64,000 bases of DNA, taken from Gambelia wislizenii. Its lineage: Eukaryota; Chordata; Lepidosauria; Squamata; Crotaphytidae. The stretch spans positions 276,295,501-276,359,500 of the forward strand of contig JAUMIR010000004.1 of NCBI GenBank assembly GCA_030847615.1, in the 5' to 3' direction. A model generated the notes under the pieces. That model saw only the letters and a list, made by a program, of their open reading frames with translations. It had not been told where the DNA came from and made no database searches. Every line of letters starts with the position of its first letter. The stretch's first letter is position 1. A program made the translations under genes and the position numbers. Shown here piece by piece: positions 59,671 through 64,000 of the stretch.

Positions 59671-60706
59671 AATCTTTTCCAAAAAGCAAACTTAGCTGTT
59701 TGCCATTCTCAGGATAAGAATCTCTCTATCTTTATCTGTGTTTCTAGTGGATTGTCATGGTTTTGAGTAAACTGCATGGAAGCAGAGAGAAAGGGAGACC
59801 TTTAAGGCATACTCACTTTGGTACAGTTCATTTTAAGGAGCTATTAAAATCTTGTAAAGGAATAAGAACTTTAAAATGTTTTACTTATGTGTTGTACATA
59901 GAAACATTGACTTGGAACCAAGGAACAGTGTGGGGGAAGTATTGGCATTGTTGCATTACTTCTTCTGCTTATAGAAGACTTCTTGCAGTGTAGGAGAGTA
60001 CCACAGTATATTGTGGGCAGTGTTTACAGTAGGTTACAGATCCAGAATTGATCCTCTGTGAATGAAAGAATACAGTAAATCATACTTGTCTGCAGAATGG
60101 TCTAATTTATTAATTTCCATTGCATTGCAACTGTGGAAACAACTTGCATTACATAAAGGAGGGGCAGATCCTAACATGCAAACCATAGATGGGCATAAAA
60201 TGGCCTTGGGAGCGCGCTTAGGCAAATAACATAGGATTTGGAGTCAGTGTTTTTGCACACTTTTGCTAAGACAGAAACAAGCCTTTTTTGAACTGCAGAG
60301 AATTTCTACAAGTCGAAGAACACCTTTTGAATCCGATCCATTAAGCACAAACCTATTTAAGGTACAGTATTGATTGCTGCATGGGGAAGTTGAATTTTAA
60401 ACTAGCAACATGGACAATGATATATTAATGACTTCTTAACAATATCCAAGGTTTAATAGCTGGATTTTTTTTTTAAATTAGTATAATCTACAACTAGGAT
60501 TTTTTAAAACTGTATACTGGGTGAACAGACATAGCCTAGCATATTTTAATGGAAATGTTAAGTAATAAGTTGTCGGGCACAATTTATGTTTAATTAATAC
60601 TTTTGTGGGATGAAGATACCTAAAGTTTGCACAAATTTCTACAGAAATGCTACATTTTAGAACAGTTTGTGCCTACAAATTCTACAGTCTATTTTCATGA
60701 ACAGTA

Positions 60707-60856
60707 TAGTCGGCCCATGGTGTCCACCGGGGCTTGATTCCAGGAGCCCCCGCCCTGTGAATGCCAAATCCCATGGATGCCCAAGTCCCATTACATACAA
60801 TGACATAGTAAAATGGTGTCCCTTAGTTAAATCTGTAGATAAGGAGGGCTGATTGT
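60707..60856 (+). mobile_element. Tigger-like MITE
   Basis: TAGTCGGCCCATGGTGTCC start, AAGGAGGGCTGATTG end. Interior AAATGGTGTCCCTTA is shared with the 36.5-kb copy. Confidence 0.65.
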
Positions 60857-61066
60857 GCATGTTATTTAATGTATGGTGTAACATTAAATGCTAATCATGG
60901 TATAAAATGTTTTCATCTTCATTATGTTTTATAATACACTGTAGCAGAAATCTCCAGTTACTTTTAATGCTTTGGAAGGCAATATATTTATCATTTGTAA
61001 ACTGTTCTACAGCATAGCCAATATTCACCAAAATGCATATTGCTAGAGTACCATGATGCTAAAGTA

Positions 61067-61190
61067 CAGGTTGCTCCCCGTATCCATGGAGGATACATCA
61101 CTCCTGGACTTACCATTTATAAATGAAACTGTGGATAATAGCAAACCCTATTAAAATAAAGGACTTCCAGTATAAACATACCATAGAGTT
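61067..61190 (+). mobile_element. Partial TA-MITE related to the 41-kb copies
   Basis: TA then CAGGTTGCTCCCCGTATCCATGG; the later block AAAGGACTTCCAG...ACCATAGAGTT resembles the 40.9-kb element interior inverted. Right end lost. Confidence 0.45.
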
Positions 61191-61439
61191 GAAGCACAGA
61201 CTATTTTTCTTTTGAAATTCTTTGCTATGTTTGCCTCTTCCTTTCCTGATCCCAGTTTGGACATTGGCATTTCTCACTCCATGTATGGTAAAAGTTGTTG
61301 TTATAGTATTCCAAGCATCACTTTGCTTGCATGGAAAATTAATGCAGTAGTCCTGTGGTTATTGCAATCCCTGTTCTTGGAGACTTGAATGTATTTTGAG
61401 TGTTTTCAATTTGTGGACCATTGTTTTGTTTTCTATGTT

Positions 61440-62400
61440 TGTTGACAGATTTTAGTTAGAACTAGGGTAGATTCTGTCTCTGCAGCTTGAAGCAGCTGTA
61501 TTGGTATGCCATCTGTTCCTTATGATTTATTTCTCCCAAGTGCCCTGAGCACAGCTTCCACTTCACTGTCTAAAAGTGGAGGTTCATCTTATGGTTCTTC
61601 CCTGAATGAACCTGTTATCCTTTCATCTCCTTTATATAGTTCGTGGGTGTACTGTTTCCATTGTCTTTTTCTTTCTGCTTGGTTGAGTAATGCATTCCCT
61701 TACTGGTCATAGAACATCCTTATTCTTGGTTTAAAGTTCCCTTTGATTTCTCAGATCTTATGGAAGAGTTCTCTTGTTCTTCCTATTTTGTAGTTGTCAC
61801 TTTCTACTTCTCTGCATTGATTATTATAGTAGTTCTCTTTGTCCCTGCGTACAAGACACTGAACAGTTGCATTCAGGGTTCTGACTCTATTTCTGTCCCC
61901 TTTTACTTTTGCTTCTTATCTGTCCTTAACTGCTTGAAGAGTTTCATCTGTCCTCCACTAAGGCATCTCTTTCTTTTTGGCTGCAGACAGTGTCTTTTTG
62001 CATTCCTCCCTGACAGTGTCCCTGCCTTCAATTCAGAGTTCTTCTGGCTCCCAGTCAATCATGCTTAATAGTACAAATCTGTTTTTTTACATTTTCTTTA
62101 AATTCCACAGACATGTTCTTCAGATTGTAATTTGGCATGATGGTTGGTTTAGTATTCTTCTTTAGCTTTTACTCTAATTTTTGATATTAGTAGTTTATGG
62201 TCTGTGCCACAGTGTGCTCCTGGTCTTGTTTTTGCAGAGAGAATGGAGCTTCCCCGTCTTCTGCTTCCAGTTAGGTAGTTATTTGAGTTCTTTCAAAATT
62301 CACTTATTCCCTCTCCTGCTTCATTTCTTGATCCTAGACCAAATTTTCCTGTTTTACTAATAGCCTTTGTCATGGAATTCATATGAACTGCATCATTGTT
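61440..62400 (-). mobile_element. RTE/BovB-type LINE fragment in the last YTHDF3 intron
   Basis: The minus strand carries a broken frame with RKRQWKQYTHELYKGDERI and a LLDSEVEAVLRALGRNKS...GTDGIP stretch, matching the region between endonuclease and reverse transcriptase of BovB-like elements. It is antisense to YTHDF3 and decayed. Confidence 0.6.
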
Positions 62401-62730
62401 TAGTAAGTCTGCATGTAATGTAACATATAAACACAGTTTATACTACATACAAATATGGCTTGTAGTTTTAGAAGAGATTGTTGTATTATTATTATTTTTT
62501 TACTTTCATTCATATGATGCATAACACAGATGTCAAAATAGTGAACACAGGTTCGAATTTTGTAGGTTACAGTGAGAATTTTCAGTGAAGTAATTGCCTC
62601 CATGTTTCTTTAAAGCCTACGACATGCTTTTATGAAATATTTATAGTTGAGCAGCTGCTGTATTCTGTTTATGAAAACAGAAGTATTTGATGACAATGCT
62701 GTGCTAACTTTCTTTTTTTCTGTTCTGCAG

Positions 62731-62754
62731 GAGAGAAATAGAAACAAACAATAA
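62731..62754 (+). CDS. YTHDF3: YTHDF3 coding exon 5 (C-terminus and stop)
   Basis: After a strong polypyrimidine tract and CTGCAG acceptor, seven codons encode ERNRNKQ followed by TAA, the C-terminus of vertebrate YTHDF3. The exon joins in phase 0 to exon 4 across a 16.8-kb intron. The summed coding length is 1749 bases including the stop. Confidence 0.93.
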   Translation, partial: ERNRNKQ

Positions 62755-64000
62755 CTATATGGAGATGGTCCTGTTAGAATTACAACACTAATGATGTAGA
62801 CTCTGAAAATGCCTAATGTGTCTAAGAAGACGTTATTAAAGCTTTGTTCCTGCTTAAGGTGACATCTTTGAACACTTTAACACAAAATTGACTCTTCTTG
62901 TAATGGTTCTCATCAGTGCATCTGCCCTTATACTCTCTCACCAAACACACTTGAGAACTGTAATTTTGTCAAGCACTTTCTGTCCTGAAGCTTTTACCAG
63001 TATCTGCTGTCTTTTGTAATTATGCATCCTAGCTAAGGCACAGGAGATGGAACGAATGCAAGGATTCATTAACTCTTTGAATTTGTTAAATACTAACCAT
63101 TAACCATCATAAGTGGTTCAATGATGTGAGATTCACATTGCTTCAACTTATTTTTCTTTGATGTAGTTTTTTAATTGTCAGTTTTTAGCTATTCAGCAGA
63201 ATTTAAAGCAAAATCATGCCATATTTAGTCCTGGAGTAAAACTCAAGTCTAAATGTTCATGTGAAAATTATTGTAGTAAACTTTTAATATGGCAAAGCAA
63301 CTTTGAGCTACAGTTTAGCCAAATGAATTATAACATGAAATTATATTAGAATGACATTTCCCTTGTTTCAAACTGTTTGGTGTAGAGAATATTAATATAT
63401 GCAGCTTGGTGGGCCACACCAGTTAATGCACATTTCCTTATTCTTTTCTGTAACATGTATTCTGAAAAAAGTGCATTTGTCTGAGGAACTGTTTGTTTGC
63501 TACCACTCAGTCTCAGTTTTGAGTACATGTACCTCAGTCTAAATCAGACTTTTTATGACCTTTATAACTACACTTAAAATCTTTATTTCCTATTTCTGGG
63601 TGTTTGCAAGCCTGAAAAGATTACTATCATGGAAGTGAAAAATTACTCCTCTAGATGATTCACTAGCTAAATAAACATAACTCTTGTTTTAGCAAGCATA
63701 TACTCAGTTTCTCCAGATTTTGTTTGTTCCCAGCTCTGAATATAAAAGTCTGGTGTCCTTTCAATTCAAAATACTTTGGGAAATAAACGTTTATCCATGG
63801 TTTCAGTTTGTATGCTCTCATGGCTGTGTTTACATGTTATCTGTTAGTACTATATAATAAAAGCCTAGGTACCATATTCACCTGAATATTTTCTATGCTA
63901 CTTTTTAAACTTAAAAAAAAAATCCTTTTATTTTAAAGCTCCCACTTTAACATGAAGTCGCAAAAGCTTAGTAATGGTGTTTGTTTTTTTAAAAAAACTT
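62755..64000 (+). other. YTHDF3: YTHDF3 3' UTR (start; probably continues past the window)
   Basis: AT-rich sequence without recognisable repeats follows the stop codon, unlike the transposon-dense intron before it. Candidate polyadenylation signals are ATTAAA near 62835 and AATAAA near 63670, 63782 and 63858. Mammalian YTHDF3 has a long 3' UTR of several kb, so the transcript end may lie beyond the window. Which signal is used cannot be told from sequence. Confidence 0.75.

Larger units (their letters stand above)
45934..62730 (+). other. YTHDF3: YTHDF3 intron 4 (16.8 kb)
   Basis: A GTAAGA donor at 45934 and a polypyrimidine-CTGCAG acceptor at 62730 bound the intron. It carries most of the repeats listed for this part of the window. 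The stretches 45960-47200, 48130-50300, 53760-54430 and 57060-58650 show no coding or identifiable repeat boundaries. This long intron separates only the last seven codons from the rest of the protein. Confidence 0.85.

Overview
The window is nuclear DNA of a vertebrate, most likely a squamate reptile (lizard). The evidence is a YTHDF3 gene with amniote exon structure set in a mixture of transposons: young CR1, RTE/BovB-type and L1 LINEs, a DIRS-type tyrosine-recombinase retroelement, tRNA-headed SINEs ending in ACA repeats, many TA-flanked and hAT-like MITEs, and hairpin elements with one-sided tails that look Penelope-like. Species cannot be fixed from the sequence alone.

Layout. 1-19.3 kb is gene-poor and repeat-rich. 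Its most notable part is a nested palindromic block at 6.1-11.1 kb: two inverted copies of one TIR element flank a foldback element, which itself holds a 2-kb TIR element carrying a 107-bp tandem array. At 19.9-20.8 kb on the minus strand lies a single-exon, intact RNF4-like SUMO-targeted ubiquitin ligase gene with four SUMO-interaction motifs and a full RING domain. A splice acceptor sits 40 bases upstream of its ATG. A candidate 75-base exon at 32.2 kb and the CpG-rich region at 32.8-34.2 kb suggest a shared, divergent promoter with YTHDF3. Between them lie a pogo/Tigger-like element (21.1-22.2 kb), a degraded DIRS-like element with inverted termini (24.7-28.4 kb), and a young CR1 (29.7-31.7 kb) with an intact reverse transcriptase frame and a perfect 50-bp inverted duplication at its 5' end.

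33.9-64 kb is YTHDF3 on the plus strand: five coding exons (24, 25, 86, 1590 and 24 nt) encoding 582 residues, with a 3' UTR that probably runs past the window end. The introns, especially the 16.8-kb last one, are filled with SINEs, LINE fragments and MITEs. One of the last-intron repeats includes a frameshifted host-like coding fragment.

The two host genes act in different pathways: m6A mRNA reading in the cytoplasm (YTHDF3) and ubiquitination of SUMO chains in the nucleus (RNF4-like). They may share regulation through the divergent promoter. Points most worth following are the RNF4-like paralog that has lost the arginine-rich motif, a possible intronic polyadenylation site directly after the main YTHDF3 exon, and hammerhead-ribozyme-like cores in two hairpin element families.
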